From positions 2,542,001 to 2,606,000 of the forward strand of contig NZ_JBEFLP010000001.1 of NCBI RefSeq assembly GCF_040149665.1: a stretch of DNA of 64,000 nucleotides, written 5' to 3'. This DNA comes from Sulfitobacter sp. HNIBRBA3233 (lineage in GTDB: Bacteria; Pseudomonadota; Alphaproteobacteria; Rhodobacterales; Rhodobacteraceae). The notes beneath the pieces were generated by a model that did no database searches, was not told where the DNA came from, and saw only the letters and a program-made list of their open reading frames with translations. The position numbers were made by a program, and so were the translations under genes. Position 1 is the stretch's first letter; each line of letters begins with the position of its first letter. Shown here one piece after another: positions 18,517 through 26,773 of this stretch.

Positions 18517-19470
18517 CTAGTCGGCGAGGGGTGCTGCGGGCGCGGGCAGAAAGGCGGTGATCCGCTCTGTCACCTCGGACGCGTGGGTATAGGGCAGGCC
18601 GTGGCCCGCATCGGCGATGACGTCGTGGCGGACGTGGCGGTTCCACGCGGCAAGCTGCCCCATCGAACTTGTGGGGATCACCGTGTCATCCTCGCCCCAG
18701 ATCGCCAGAACCGGCAGGCCGTTGCGATGGATCGCCAGATGTTCGCCCTCCATCGGGCGGGCGAGGATGCCGCGCAGGCTGGCAAGCACCGCCGGAACGA
18801 ACCCCCGGAAATCGAGCTGCGCGCGTTGCAGATCCGCGATGCCGGGGACCGCGCTGGCCAGATCGCGTTCGGCGCGGATGCCCTGCCGCAGCGCGCGCGG
18901 ATAGAGCGCCAGCATCGCCCATGTGCCCAGAAGCCCACGGTCGCGGATAAAGCGCAGGGTCGGCGTGTCGGGCACGGACATTCCGGCGGGGGCGATCAGA
19001 ACCAGCCGGTCGACCCGTTCGGGCTGTGCCGCTGTGAACCCCGCCGCAATGGCGCCGCCCATGGAATAGCCGACAAGGTGGAAAGGTGTCGTGATATCGA
19101 GATGTGCCAGCAGCGCGTCGAGCTGCGCGAGAAAGAACCCCTTGTCCTCGACCCCTCCGGGCCGGTCGGAAAACCCCCGTCCGTACAGATCGTAGGCCAG
19201 CACCCGAAACCCGCGCACGGCCAGACCCCGCGCGATGGCCGTCCAGACAAAGCTGGGGGTGGTCAGCCCGTGGATCAGAACCACCAGCGGTCCGGTTTCG
19301 GGGCCGCTGAGGTGATAGTGCGTCACCCCGCCCTCAAGCTCGGCAAACTTCCCCGGTGCCGAGCCGCGCCGCCCATCCGACATTTGCGGCTTGTAGCGTT
19401 CGTAGACGAAAGGGGCGGCGAAGACCGCGAGCAGCAGAAGCGCCAGCCAGATCATCTGGCGCCGCGCCAC
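18517..19470 (-). CDS. Membrane-anchored alpha/beta hydrolase
   Basis: A 317-residue protein with one N-terminal hydrophobic helix (MIWLALLLLAVFAAPFVYER) that should anchor it facing the periplasm. An alpha/beta-hydrolase domain follows: oxyanion region VVLIHGLTTPSFVW, nucleophile elbow LVGYSMGGAIAAG, acid in IWGEDDTVIP and histidine in DAGHGLPYTH. The complete triad predicts an active esterase or lipase-type enzyme; the substrate is unknown. The gene starts within the end of the ornithine-cyclodeaminase-family gene (19-nt overlap) and is last in a chain of same-strand genes from fghA. Confidence 0.85.
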   Translation of the reverse strand: MARRQMIWLALLLLAVFAAPFVYERYKPQMSDGRRGSAPGKFAELEGGVTHYHLSGPETGPLVVLIHGLTTPSFVWTAIARGLAVRGFRVLAYDLYGRGFSDRPGGVEDKGFFLAQLDALLAHLDITTPFHLVGYSMGGAIAAGFTAAQPERVDRLVLIAPAGMSVPDTPTLRFIRDRGLLGTWAMLALYPRALRQGIRAERDLASAVPGIADLQRAQLDFRGFVPAVLASLRGILARPMEGEHLAIHRNGLPVLAIWGEDDTVIPTSSMGQLAAWNRHVRHDVIADAGHGLPYTHASEVTERITAFLPAPAAPLAD

Positions 19471-20372
19471 TGCTCAAGGATATAGCGGCTGGTCATCAGA
19501 TCGAGATGCGCACCGCCGCCGTTCTTGGCGATGGTGATCTCGTCAGGGCTGGTGCGGGTCACACGGTCGAGCGTGTAGTAATCCGCGATGATGTCTGATT
19601 TCTGGATCGTACCGGCCTCCAACGGGATCTTGAGCTCTCCGATATGGCCCAAAGTCGTGTCGAAACTGTCAACGAAGAGCCGCGCGCGGCCGAGTGCGGT
19701 GTCGTCGACCTCGCGCATGTCGGGGCGATAGGCGCCGATCAGGTCCAGATGCTGGCCGGGGCGCAGCCAGTCGCCCGCGATCACCGGCTCGGTGGCCATG
19801 GTTGCAGTCGCGATGATGTCCGCCGCGCCGACGGCTTCGGCAAGGTCGGTCGCGACTTTCAGCCCGGGGATATCGCGGGCCATCTCGCGGGCGTTGGCGG
19901 TGGTGCGGTTCCAGACGGTGAATTCGGCCTCCGGAAAGGCGGCGCTATAGGCCTCGACCAGTGACCGCGCGACGGTGCCCGCCCCGACCAGAAGGATGCG
20001 GCGGCTGTCGGGCCGTGCCAGCCTGCGCGCGGCCAGAAGGCTGTCACCTGCGGTTTTCCACTTGGTCACCAGATGGAAGTCGATGATCGCCTCCAGCGTG
20101 CCGTCCGCGTCGGAATAGAGGCTGACACCGCCGTTGATATTCGGTGTGCCACGGGCCGCGTTGCCGGGAAAGATCGTCGCGGATTTCACGGCGATGCCCA
20201 TGCCGTCGATCCATGCCGCGCGGCTGAGCAGCGTGTCGGGATCGCGGTAGAGAAAGGTATCGCCGATCTCGGCCTTCGGCAGGGCATGGCCCGCCGCCAG
20301 CGCATCGGTCAGGCCGATCCAGTCCATCGCCCGCTCTCCGGCCTCGAAGGAGATAAAGGGAATATCGCTCAT
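19452..20372 (-). CDS. Ornithine cyclodeaminase / mu-crystallin family NAD(P)-dependent enzyme
   Basis: A 306-residue Rossmann-fold protein with the dinucleotide-binding glycine motif ILLVGAGTVARSLVEAYSAA, the family substrate-site segment GVSLYSDADGTLEAIIDFHL and TATMATEPVIAGDWLRPGQH. The family includes ornithine cyclodeaminase, delta1-pyrroline-2-carboxylate and imino-acid reductases, alanine dehydrogenases and iminosuccinate reductase (BhcD). The sequence alone does not decide between these, and no beta-hydroxyaspartate-pathway gene is adjacent, so no symbol is given. It overlaps the upstream HAD gene by 4 nt and the downstream hydrolase by 19 nt. Confidence 0.88.
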   Translation of the reverse strand: MSDIPFISFEAGERAMDWIGLTDALAAGHALPKAEIGDTFLYRDPDTLLSRAAWIDGMGIAVKSATIFPGNAARGTPNINGGVSLYSDADGTLEAIIDFHLVTKWKTAGDSLLAARRLARPDSRRILLVGAGTVARSLVEAYSAAFPEAEFTVWNRTTANAREMARDIPGLKVATDLAEAVGAADIIATATMATEPVIAGDWLRPGQHLDLIGAYRPDMREVDDTALGRARLFVDSFDTTLGHIGELKIPLEAGTIQKSDIIADYYTLDRVTRTSPDEITIAKNGGGAHLDLMTSRYILEQWRGAR

Positions 20373-20989
20373 TGTGCGTCCTCCTGTGTCAGCAGCCCTT
20401 CGGCGACCAGCCGGTCGGCCCAGCCTGCGGACCCGGTGAAATGGTGTGTCTGCCAGCCGCGCGAACTGGCCTGCGCGATGTTGTCGGCGCGGTCATCGGT
20501 GAACAGCAGCGCGTCACCGGAGAGCCCCGTCGCCTCTTCCAGCATCCGGTAGATCGTCGGGTCGGGTTTGATCGTCCCCATATGCCCCGAGATGAAATCG
20601 CGGTCGAATTCGCGCAGGAACGGGTATTTCGTTTCGGCCAGCGCGTAGGTTTCAATTCCGAAATTGGTCAGGGAAAACACCGGCACGCCACGGCCCTGAA
20701 GGGCGCGCATCAGGCGCACGGAATGGTCGATGGCGGGCGACGCCATGTCGAGCCATCGGTCGTGCCAAAGCATCACGGCGTCGTGGAAATCGGGATGGTT
20801 CGCGGCGGTCTCTTCCAGAACGCTGGTGAAATTCTCGCCGCGATCGACGCGGTCGTTCATCGCGTGCAGGTCGATGGCCGCGAACAGCGCGCGGCGGCGC
20901 TCCTGCCCGATCTGCGCATCGAAGAACCGTTCGGGCTGCCATTCTATCAGGACGTTGCCGATGTCGAAAATCACCGCTTGCGGGGTCAT
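20369..20989 (-). CDS. HAD-superfamily hydrolase (subfamily IA, YihX-like)
   Basis: A 206-residue phosphatase-like protein starting MTPQAVIFDIGNVLIEWQPE, with AGGAGG a few nt upstream. HAD motif I is FDIGNVL with nucleophile Asp9 and the DxGN form typical of YihX-type sugar-phosphate phosphatases. Motif II serine/threonine is in VFSLTNFG, motif III Lys in GTIKPDPTIYRMLEE, and motif IV is LLFTDDRADNIAQA. The cap domain lies between motifs I and II. Substrate unknown; a small phosphorylated metabolite is expected. Translationally coupled (ATGA) to the downstream OCD-family gene. Confidence 0.9.
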   Translation of the reverse strand: MTPQAVIFDIGNVLIEWQPERFFDAQIGQERRRALFAAIDLHAMNDRVDRGENFTSVLEETAANHPDFHDAVMLWHDRWLDMASPAIDHSVRLMRALQGRGVPVFSLTNFGIETYALAETKYPFLREFDRDFISGHMGTIKPDPTIYRMLEEATGLSGDALLFTDDRADNIAQASSRGWQTHHFTGSAGWADRLVAEGLLTQEDAQ

Positions 20990-21053
20990 CAAGCCTCCTT
21001 TGGCAGGACGGATTGCTGTGCACCCTGCCGGTTTCGGGTTGTCGGTCGCGTGG

Positions 21054-21509
21054 CTAGCCCGCCCTGGCGGCGGCACGGATCTCACGCTCCAGCGCCTCCA
21101 GAAAGCGGGAACGGTCGGCCTTTGTAAAGCCTTTGCCGCCGCCCTGCCGGAACGGGTCGGCGGCGCGCAGGTCGGTCATCAGGTCGCGGGTGGCAAGCAC
21201 GTTGCCGATGTTCGCCTGCGTCAGCGCCTCGCCGTTGTGCTTGATCACACGCGCGCCGGCGGCGACGCATTTGGCGGCCAGCGGGATGTCACCGGTCACG
21301 ACCACGTCGCCCGGGCCCGCGCGTTCGGCGATCCACATATCGGCCACGTCCGGCCCGTCGGGGACGATCACGGTTTCCACCAGCGGGTTCTGCGATGGGC
21401 GCAGGCCGCCGTTGGAGACCACGAACATGCGCAGCCGGTGGCGCGTGGCGACGCGCTCGGCCTCGGCCTTCACGGGACAGGCATCGGCGTCGATGTAGAG
21501 CGCCGTCAT
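21054..21509 (-). CDS. YaiI/YqxD-family protein (UPF0178, DUF188)
   Basis: A 151-residue protein with the family's diagnostic start, [40 protein letters not shown] and the C-terminal [20 protein letters not shown] also match. The fold is PIN-like with conserved aspartates, suggesting nucleic-acid or metal chemistry, but no biochemical role is established. Its start overlaps the fghA stop by 4 nt, so it is made from the fghA message; the following HAD gene is 64 nt further on. Confidence 0.9.
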   Translation of the reverse strand: MTALYIDADACPVKAEAERVATRHRLRMFVVSNGGLRPSQNPLVETVIVPDGPDVADMWIAERAGPGDVVVTGDIPLAAKCVAAGARVIKHNGEALTQANIGNVLATRDLMTDLRAADPFRQGGGKGFTKADRSRFLEALEREIRAAARAG

Positions 21510-22339
21510 GCGGACCAGAGCGCTTCGGCGTGGAAGGTGACGTGGTCTTCCATGAAGGTCGAGATGAAGAAATAGCTGTGGTCATAGCCGGGCTGCATCC
21601 GGAAGATGCCCTGCTGCCGCCGTTTCGCCATGGCCGCGCTCAGCGCTTCGGGCATCAGCAGATGCAGAAACTGGTCGTCGGTGCCCTGATCGATCAGAAC
21701 GGGACCGTCAAAGCCTTTCTCGGCCATCAGAAGGGTCGCGTCATGGGCCTGCCATGTGCTGCGGTCCTCGCCCAGATAGGCAGTGAACTGCTTTTCGCCC
21801 CAGTCGCTTTCGGTGGGGTTGGCGATGGGTGCAAAGGCCGACACCGAGCGGAAGCGCCCCGGCAGCGACATCGCAAGCGTCAGCGCGCCGTGTCCGCCCA
21901 TGGAGTGCCCGGTGATGCTCTGGCGGTCCATGTCGAGCGGGAAGTGTTCGGCCAGAAGGGCGGGCAATTCGTCCGAGACATATGTCCACATCGCGAAATG
22001 CGCGGCCCAGGGATCCTGCGTGGCGTCGACGTAGAAACCCGCGCCCTTGCCGAGATCGAAAGCCTCGTCGTCGGCCACGCCGTCGCCGCGCGGCGAGGTG
22101 TCGGGAAAGACCAGCGCGATGCCCTGCTCGGCGGCCCATGCCTGCGCACCCGCCTTGACCATCGCGTTCTCGTGGGTGCAGGTCAGGCCCGACAGGAACC
22201 ACAGCACCGGCACCGGACCTTCCTGCGCCTCTGCGGGCAGAAACAGCCCGAAGGTCATGTCGCAGTCGCAGGCGGGGGATGCGTGTTTGATGACATGTTG
22301 CACACCGCCGAAGCAGGCGTTGGACGAAAGCGTTTCCAT
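21506..22339 (-). CDS. fghA: S-formylglutathione hydrolase
   Basis: Hydrolyses S-formylglutathione to formate and glutathione, second step of glutathione-dependent formaldehyde oxidation. The 277-residue protein is a typical esterase-D family member: [38 protein letters not shown], nucleophile Ser146 in [15 protein letters not shown], the Asp in [11 protein letters not shown] and the His in [16 protein letters not shown]. Length and motifs match FghA throughout. The usual partner, a class III alcohol dehydrogenase, is not within this window. It heads the minus-strand chain fghA, yaiI-like, HAD, OCD-family, hydrolase. Confidence 0.95.
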   Translation of the reverse strand: METLSSNACFGGVQHVIKHASPACDCDMTFGLFLPAEAQEGPVPVLWFLSGLTCTHENAMVKAGAQAWAAEQGIALVFPDTSPRGDGVADDEAFDLGKGAGFYVDATQDPWAAHFAMWTYVSDELPALLAEHFPLDMDRQSITGHSMGGHGALTLAMSLPGRFRSVSAFAPIANPTESDWGEKQFTAYLGEDRSTWQAHDATLLMAEKGFDGPVLIDQGTDDQFLHLLMPEALSAAMAKRRQQGIFRMQPGYDHSYFFISTFMEDHVTFHAEALWSA

Positions 22340-22407
22340 GGAATGTCTCCTGTTGCGGTTTGGCCTTGGCTACCGTGCCGGAGGGGCAGGCCGCAAGGGG
22401 CATGGCG

Positions 22408-23337
22408 TCATGCGCCCGTCAGCCACCCGATCCAGAGGCTGACCGTCACGATGCTGACTGCCGTCGAGACGAGGATCGCGGCCGAAACCCGCTGGGGTGC
22501 GACGCCGTAGTGCTGGGCCAGAATATAGACGTTACCGGCCACGGGCAGCGCCGCCGCCGAGATCACGACCGTCGCCTGATAGGGATCGACGTGGAACAGC
22601 GCAAAACAGGCGAAGGCCACGAAGAGCGGGTGCAGTACCAGCTTGCAGAAGGTCAGCCAGCCCGCGACGCTCAGCCGTTCCGCGGATTTCGACGCCAGCG
22701 ACGCGCCGATGGCAAAGAGCGCGCCGGGTGTGGCCGCGGCCCCCAGAAGGGACAGGAATTCGTTCATCGGGTCCGGAATGGGGATTTGCAGGCCCGACCA
22801 CAGAAGGCCGAGCGTGATCGCCACGATCATCGGATTCTTCAACAGCCCCAGGCCTACGGTGCGCAGGATCGCGATGCTCATCCGGCCATCGCGCGAGCCG
22901 GTGATCAGGATCACGATCAGCGAGGAGAAGACGATGAGGTCGATGGCCAGCGCCAGCATCACCGGACCGATGGCTTCGGCGCCCAGAAGCAGCGTCAGCA
23001 TCGGCACGCCCAGAAAGCCCACGTTGCCGATCACCGCGCATTGCGCCTCGATCGCCGTCACCTCGACCTTGAGACCGCGCAGATAGGCCACGATGGTCGC
23101 AATGCCGTAGACAAAGGCGGTGCCCCACAGATAGGCCGCCACCAGCCTGCCGTTCCACACATCGGCCAGCGACAGATTGGCGGAAAACCGGAACAGCATC
23201 GCGGAAAGCGCGAAGTAGAACACGAACTTGGTGAGGTAGGCGGTCGCTTCCTCGGAAAAGAATTTCGTGCGCCCGGCCCAGTACCCCAGACCGATGAGCG
23301 CGAAAAACGGAAGTGTTTTGAGGAAGATCGCAAGCAT
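22408..23337 (-). CDS. AEC-family (auxin efflux carrier-like) transporter
   Basis: A 309-residue integral membrane protein with about ten hydrophobic helices arranged as two five-helix halves. Family marks include the N-terminal FLKTLPFFALIGLGYWAGR, FVFYFALSAMLFRF, AIGNVGFLG-type segment AVIGNVGFLGVPML and the C-terminal AAALPVAGNVYILAQHYGV with its conserved small residues. AEC members export organic acids or malonate-like anions in bacteria; the substrate here is not determinable. It is transcribed divergently from a TetR regulator across 144 nt, which suggests that regulator may control it. Confidence 0.88.
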   Translation of the reverse strand: MLAIFLKTLPFFALIGLGYWAGRTKFFSEEATAYLTKFVFYFALSAMLFRFSANLSLADVWNGRLVAAYLWGTAFVYGIATIVAYLRGLKVEVTAIEAQCAVIGNVGFLGVPMLTLLLGAEAIGPVMLALAIDLIVFSSLIVILITGSRDGRMSIAILRTVGLGLLKNPMIVAITLGLLWSGLQIPIPDPMNEFLSLLGAAATPGALFAIGASLASKSAERLSVAGWLTFCKLVLHPLFVAFACFALFHVDPYQATVVISAAALPVAGNVYILAQHYGVAPQRVSAAILVSTAVSIVTVSLWIGWLTGA

Positions 23338-23425
23338 GAGCGAAGGGATAACTTGGCCGCAGGGTGCCTGCCAGAGAAAACGGCACCCGGCAGGGCAAAG
23401 GCTGCGGTGCGTTGCAAATTGTCTC

Positions 23426-23463
23426 TTGGAAGTGAACCGTTCTGTTTATATCCTCTGGGTTCA
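23426..23463 (+). promoter_or_regulatory. Candidate promoter and operator of the TetR gene
   Basis: TTGGAA (23426-23431) and TATCCT (23449-23454) are 17 nt apart, 28 nt before the TetR ATG. The inverted pair TGAACC (23433-23438) and GGTTCA (23458-23463) brackets the -10 box and could be an autoregulatory site, though its 19-nt spacing is long for a TetR operator. Confidence 0.45.
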
Positions 23464-23481
23464 GCCCAGATCGGAGACCGG

Positions 23482-24111
23482 ATGACCGAGACCGCAGAAC
23501 CCCTACACGACAGTGTGCACCGGGGCCGGAAATACGCGCAGGTGCTCGCCGGTGCGCGGCAGGTCTTCATGGCGGACGGGTTCGAAGGGGCCAGCGTCGA
23601 CGAAATCGCGCGCGTGGCCGAGGTCTCGAAAGCGACACTGTACAAGTATTTCCCCGACAAGCGGGTCCTGTTCATGGAGGTCGCCAACAGCGAGTGCCAG
23701 CGGCAGGCGGGCCGCGCCATCGACAGCATCGACAAGGCGGCGCCGCCACGCGAGGTGATGGGACAGACGGGCAGGCATTTCCTGCGCTTCATCACCAGCA
23801 AGTTCGGGCAACAGATCTTTCGCATCTGCGTGGCGGAATCGGACCGGTTTCCCGAACTGGGACGCAGTTTCTGGGAAAGCGGGCCGAAGGTGATGCGCGG
23901 CGAGATGGTCGCCTATTTCGCCGAAGCCTGCGCGCGCGGCCAGTTGCGCATCGACGACATGGGTCTGGCCGCCGACCAGTTCGGCGAGCTGTGCAAGGCC
24001 GATCTCTGGCCACGGCTGATATTCGGTGTCATCAAGGACGTCACATGCGAAGAGATCGACCGCGTGGTCGACAGCGCGGTGGACACATTTCTGGCGAGGT
24101 ACGGGACATGA
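23482..24111 (+). CDS. TetR/AcrR-family transcriptional regulator
   Basis: A 209-residue one-component regulator. The N-terminal helix-turn-helix is classic for the family: QVFMADGFEGASVDEIARVA followed by EVSKATLYKYFPDKRVLFM. The C-terminal domain (about residues 70-205) begins HFLRFITSKFGQQIFRICVA and contains DRFPELGRSFWESGPKVMRG, similar to the AcrR-type ligand domain (TetR_C_33-like). The effector is unknown. Divergent placement from the AEC transporter and overlap with the I78 lipoprotein gene make both plausible targets. Its stop overlaps the next ATG by 4 nt. Confidence 0.93.
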   Translation: MTETAEPLHDSVHRGRKYAQVLAGARQVFMADGFEGASVDEIARVAEVSKATLYKYFPDKRVLFMEVANSECQRQAGRAIDSIDKAAPPREVMGQTGRHFLRFITSKFGQQIFRICVAESDRFPELGRSFWESGPKVMRGEMVAYFAEACARGQLRIDDMGLAADQFGELCKADLWPRLIFGVIKDVTCEEIDRVVDSAVDTFLARYGT

Positions 24112-24383
24112 AATATTCGGTGATGATGCTGGCACTGCTGGCAGGATGCGGTGGCGCTGTCGTGCAGGCCCCGGCAGGCGGAACTGCCGGCGCGGGCCCC
24201 GACACCTGCGGCGCGTCCGGGTTTCAGGATCTGGTCGGACGGGGGGCCGCTGCGGCGCTTGTGGTGCCCGAGCCAAAGCGGCTTTACCGCACGGACGAGG
24301 CGATCACACAGGATTTCGTGCCCGGACGGCTGAATGTGGTGCTGGACGAAACCGATACGATCATCGCGGTGCGCTGCGGCTGA
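24108..24383 (+). CDS. Lipoprotein with peptidase inhibitor I78-like domain
   Basis: A 91-residue protein with a lipoprotein signal (MKYSVMMLALLAGC; lipobox LAGC, Cys14). The mature part matches the I78 inhibitor pattern: DTCGASGFQDLVGRGA, TDEAITQDFVPGRLNVVLDE and a terminal IIAVRCG, with two cysteines positioned for the family's single disulphide. I78 members resemble potato-inhibitor-type serine protease inhibitors; in Gram-negatives such a periplasmic lipoprotein could protect envelope proteins from self or foreign proteases. Coupled to the TetR gene by an ATGA overlap. The domain call is by motif pattern; inhibition is inferred. Confidence 0.75.
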   Translation: MKYSVMMLALLAGCGGAVVQAPAGGTAGAGPDTCGASGFQDLVGRGAAAALVVPEPKRLYRTDEAITQDFVPGRLNVVLDETDTIIAVRCG

Positions 24384-24420
24384 CCCCGGGTTTTTGGCCG
24401 AACCGGCGTGATCCGATTGA

Positions 24421-24440
24421 CGCGCCCCCGCGGGGGCGCG
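24421..24440. repeat. Perfect 20-bp palindrome CGCGCCCCCGCGGGGGCGCG
   Basis: A perfect self-complementary 20-mer in the 99-nt gap between the convergent I78 lipoprotein and paaK genes. It could form a strong hairpin in either transcript, but no T-run follows on either strand, so classical intrinsic termination is not supported. It may act with Rho or as a transcript-end barrier. Confidence 0.6.
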
Positions 24441-24482
24441 ACGACATTCCGGCTGTGTGCGCGGGCGTTCTGGCGTAACGCG

Positions 24483-25784
24483 CTAGCGTTTGTCGAGGAT
24501 GCGCACGGCCTTTCCCTCGGAGCGGGGCACTGCGCCGACCTCTCCCACCGTCACGGCGACGCTGATCCCGATGCTCTGCTTGATCGCTGCGGCGAGGTTC
24601 TGGCCCGCCTGGCTGCGCAGCGCTTCGGTGACCGCGGCGTCGGTCGCCTCGCAGAGGATGCGCATCTGGTCCATCCGGTCGGGCCGGGTGAGTTCGAGCT
24701 GGAAATGCGGCGCGAGACTGGGCATCTGCATCAGGATTTCCTCGATCTGGGTCGGGAAGACGTTGACGCCGCGCAGGATGATCATGTCGTCCGAGCGCCC
24801 CGTCACCTTTTCCATCCGGCGCATGGACCGCGCCGTGCCGGGCAGCAGCCGCGTCAGATCGCGGGTGCGATAGCGGATGATCGGAAACGCTTCCTTGGTG
24901 AGCGAGGTAAACACCAGCTCGCCGCGTTCCCCCTCCGCCACGGGCTGTCCGGTTTCGGGATTGATGATCTCGGGAAAGAAATGATCCTCCCATATGTGCA
25001 GGCCGTCTTTCGTTTCGACACATTCCATCGAGACGCCGGGGCCCATGACCTCGCTCAGCCCGTAGATGTCGACGGCGTGCATGTCGAAGGCGGTTTCGAT
25101 TTCGCCGCGCATCGCGTTGGTCCAGGGTTCGGCACCGAAAATGCCGACTTCGAGCGCGCTGTCGCGCGGATCAATGCCCTGTGCCGCGAATTCGTCGAGG
25201 ATCGACAGCGCGTAGGAGGGGGTGACGGTGATCCCCTTGGGGCGAAAATCGGTGATCAGGCGCACCTGCCGGGGCGTCATGCCCCCCGAGATCGGGACCG
25301 TCACCAGCCCCAGCGCATCGGCACCCAGATGGATGCCCAGCCCGCCGGTAAACAGCCCGTAGCCGTAGGCGTTGTGCAGCATGTCGCCGGGCCGCAGGCC
25401 GGCGGCGCGCAGGGACCGCGCGACGACCGCGCCCCAGTTCTGGAGATCGCGCTCGGTATAGCCGACCACCGTGGGCTGGCCGGTCGTCCCCGACGAGGCA
25501 TGGACGCGGCGCAGCTGATCCTGCGGGACGGCGAACATGCCGAAGGGGTAATTGTCGCGCAGGTCGGTTTTGACGGTGAAGGGAAACTTTGCCAGATCCG
25601 ACAGATCCTCCAGATCGTCAGGATGCACGCCCGCCGCATCGAAGGACGTCCGATAGAAAGGCACGTTGTCGTAGGCATGGCGCAGGGACCATTTGAGCCG
25701 GTCAAGTTGCAGGGCCGCGATTTCGTCGCGGCTCGCGATCTCGATCGGATCGAGGCTGCTGCGGTCTGGTGTGAGGTCTTTCAT
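24483..25784 (-). CDS. paaK: Phenylacetate-CoA ligase
   Basis: Activates phenylacetate to phenylacetyl-CoA with ATP, first step of aerobic hybrid phenylacetate degradation. The 433-residue protein is an ANL-superfamily enzyme of PaaK length: P-loop VHASSGTTGQPTVVGYTERD, NAYGYGLFTGGLGIHLGADA, EPWTNAMRGEIETAF, DIYGLSEVMGPGVSMEC and the hinge region VTGRSDDMIILRGVNVFPTQ. Its start overlaps the end of paaI by 4 nt. The ring-epoxidase (paaABCDE) and ring-cleavage genes are not nearby, so either they lie elsewhere or this pair serves a different aryl-acid supply. Convergent with the I78 gene. Confidence 0.94.
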   Translation of the reverse strand: MKDLTPDRSSLDPIEIASRDEIAALQLDRLKWSLRHAYDNVPFYRTSFDAAGVHPDDLEDLSDLAKFPFTVKTDLRDNYPFGMFAVPQDQLRRVHASSGTTGQPTVVGYTERDLQNWGAVVARSLRAAGLRPGDMLHNAYGYGLFTGGLGIHLGADALGLVTVPISGGMTPRQVRLITDFRPKGITVTPSYALSILDEFAAQGIDPRDSALEVGIFGAEPWTNAMRGEIETAFDMHAVDIYGLSEVMGPGVSMECVETKDGLHIWEDHFFPEIINPETGQPVAEGERGELVFTSLTKEAFPIIRYRTRDLTRLLPGTARSMRRMEKVTGRSDDMIILRGVNVFPTQIEEILMQMPSLAPHFQLELTRPDRMDQMRILCEATDAAVTEALRSQAGQNLAAAIKQSIGISVAVTVGEVGAVPRSEGKAVRILDKR

Positions 25785-26221
25785 TCCGTTTCTCCGTCTT
25801 CGGGGAAATGCTGTCCCCTGATCCGTCGCGACAGGCCGCGGAAGGTGGCCACGCAGCGCCCGTTCTCGCCCGTTACAGTCACATCGTAGACGCCGGACCG
25901 TCCGGCGACAGCGGTTTGCGTGGCCGTCGCGGTCAGCAATTCGCCCGCGCGACCGGGATCAACATAGGTGATCTGGTTTTGCTGCGCGACAGTAACCGCG
26001 TTGTAGCTGTTGCAGGCGAAGGCAAAGGCGCTGTCGGCCAGCGTGAAGATATATCCGCCGTGGCAGATTCCGTGCCCGTTGATCATCGCATCGGTGACGC
26101 GCATCGTCAGCGTCGCCGCGCCCGGCGCGATCTCGACGAGTTCCATGCCGAGCGCGCGCGAGGCGTTGTCGTTTGCCATCATCACGGCGGCGCTGCGGGT
26201 GGCGCGATCCTGCGGGTCCAT
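25781..26221 (-). CDS. paaI: Hydroxyphenylacetyl-CoA thioesterase (hotdog fold)
   Basis: A 146-residue hotdog-fold thioesterase. The sequence runs through the family's substrate loop, TDAMINGHGICHGGYIFTLA, with DSAFAFACNSYN supplying the catalytic Asp region, and ends with the typical RIRGQHFPED tail. PaaI releases stalled acyl-CoA intermediates to rescue coenzyme A during phenylacetate catabolism. Assignment to PaaI rather than a general thioesterase is supported by the 4-nt overlap with paaK downstream. Divergent from the DUF2794 gene, with a palindrome in the shared upstream region. Confidence 0.92.
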   Translation of the reverse strand: MDPQDRATRSAAVMMANDNASRALGMELVEIAPGAATLTMRVTDAMINGHGICHGGYIFTLADSAFAFACNSYNAVTVAQQNQITYVDPGRAGELLTATATQTAVAGRSGVYDVTVTGENGRCVATFRGLSRRIRGQHFPEDGETE

Positions 26222-26252
26222 GGGCGTCCTTCATGCGTTTCAATTTTTGGCG

Positions 26253-26275
26253 AGCGTACAGAATGCTGTAACGCT
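26253..26275. promoter_or_regulatory. Extended palindrome upstream of paaI
   Basis: TACAG-AATG-CTGTA (26257-26270) is a perfect inverted repeat, flanked by AGCG on the left and, one base off, CGCT on the right. It lies 32 nt upstream of the paaI start and overlaps a plausible minus-strand promoter (TTGAAA then TACGCT, 16-nt spacing). The arrangement suits an operator for a local-acting repressor. No regulator gene is adjacent to paaI itself. Confidence 0.45.
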
Positions 26276-26333
26276 TTCAAGAGTTTTGCGCACGGGGCTT
26301 GATTTGCCCGGCGAAGGGGGCAACTCTTGGATC

Positions 26334-26690
26334 ATGAACATACCCACGATCCCCCTACGCGGCGTGTCCGGTGGCGGACAGCGCCTGCCCGAGCAGGTGG
26401 CCTTTCACCGCACCGAGCTTTCACAGATCCTGTCGCTCTACGGGCGCATGGTCGCTGCCGGAGAGTGGCGCGACTACGGCATTTCCAGTCTGCGCGAGGT
26501 CGCCGTCTTTTCGGTTTTCCGGCGCACCGCCGAGATGCCGCTCTACCGGATCGAGAAACGTCCGAAGCTGAGGTTGAAGCAGGGGCAATATTCGGTCGTG
26601 GGGACGGATGGGCAGGTGCTCAAACGCGGGCACGATCTGAAATCCGTGTTGCGGGTGCTGGAGCGTAAGCTGATCCGTGTGGTGGATTAG
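26334..26690 (+). CDS. DUF2794 domain protein
   Basis: A 118-residue cytoplasmic protein read from MNIPTIPLRGVSGGGQRLPE. The central block QVAFHRTELSQILSLYGRMV, then AGEWRDYGISSLREVAVFSV and FRRTAEMPLYRIEKRPKLRL, is characteristic of DUF2794, a family broadly conserved in alphaproteobacteria and without known function. The basic C-terminal half (KRGHDLKSVLRVLERKLIRV) might bind nucleic acid, but nothing proves it. Divergent from paaI; free-standing. Confidence 0.88.
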   Translation: MNIPTIPLRGVSGGGQRLPEQVAFHRTELSQILSLYGRMVAAGEWRDYGISSLREVAVFSVFRRTAEMPLYRIEKRPKLRLKQGQYSVVGTDGQVLKRGHDLKSVLRVLERKLIRVVD

Positions 26691-26704
26691 GCGACACCGG
26701 ACTC

Positions 26705-26718
26705 GAGTTTAGGGGCAA
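26705..26718. repeat. Short dispersed motif GAGTTTAGGGGCAA, copy 1
   Basis: The same 14 bases recur at 63838-63851 beside a GC-rich stem repeat. Here the motif stands 14 nt after the DUF2794 stop, in the gap before the convergent NlpC/P60 gene. Two identical 14-mers, both intergenic, suggest a family of genome-wide elements rather than chance. Confidence 0.45.
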
Positions 26719-26773
26719 AATGGAGACAGACCGTCGCGTTCCGGCACGGGCGGTGGCGCCTTGGCGCGGGGGC

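Noticed and set aside
19452-20372. Iminosuccinate reductase (bhcD) of the beta-hydroxyaspartate cycle
   Set aside because: The fold family fits, but none of bhcA, bhcB or bhcC is adjacent and many other family members have similar sequences.
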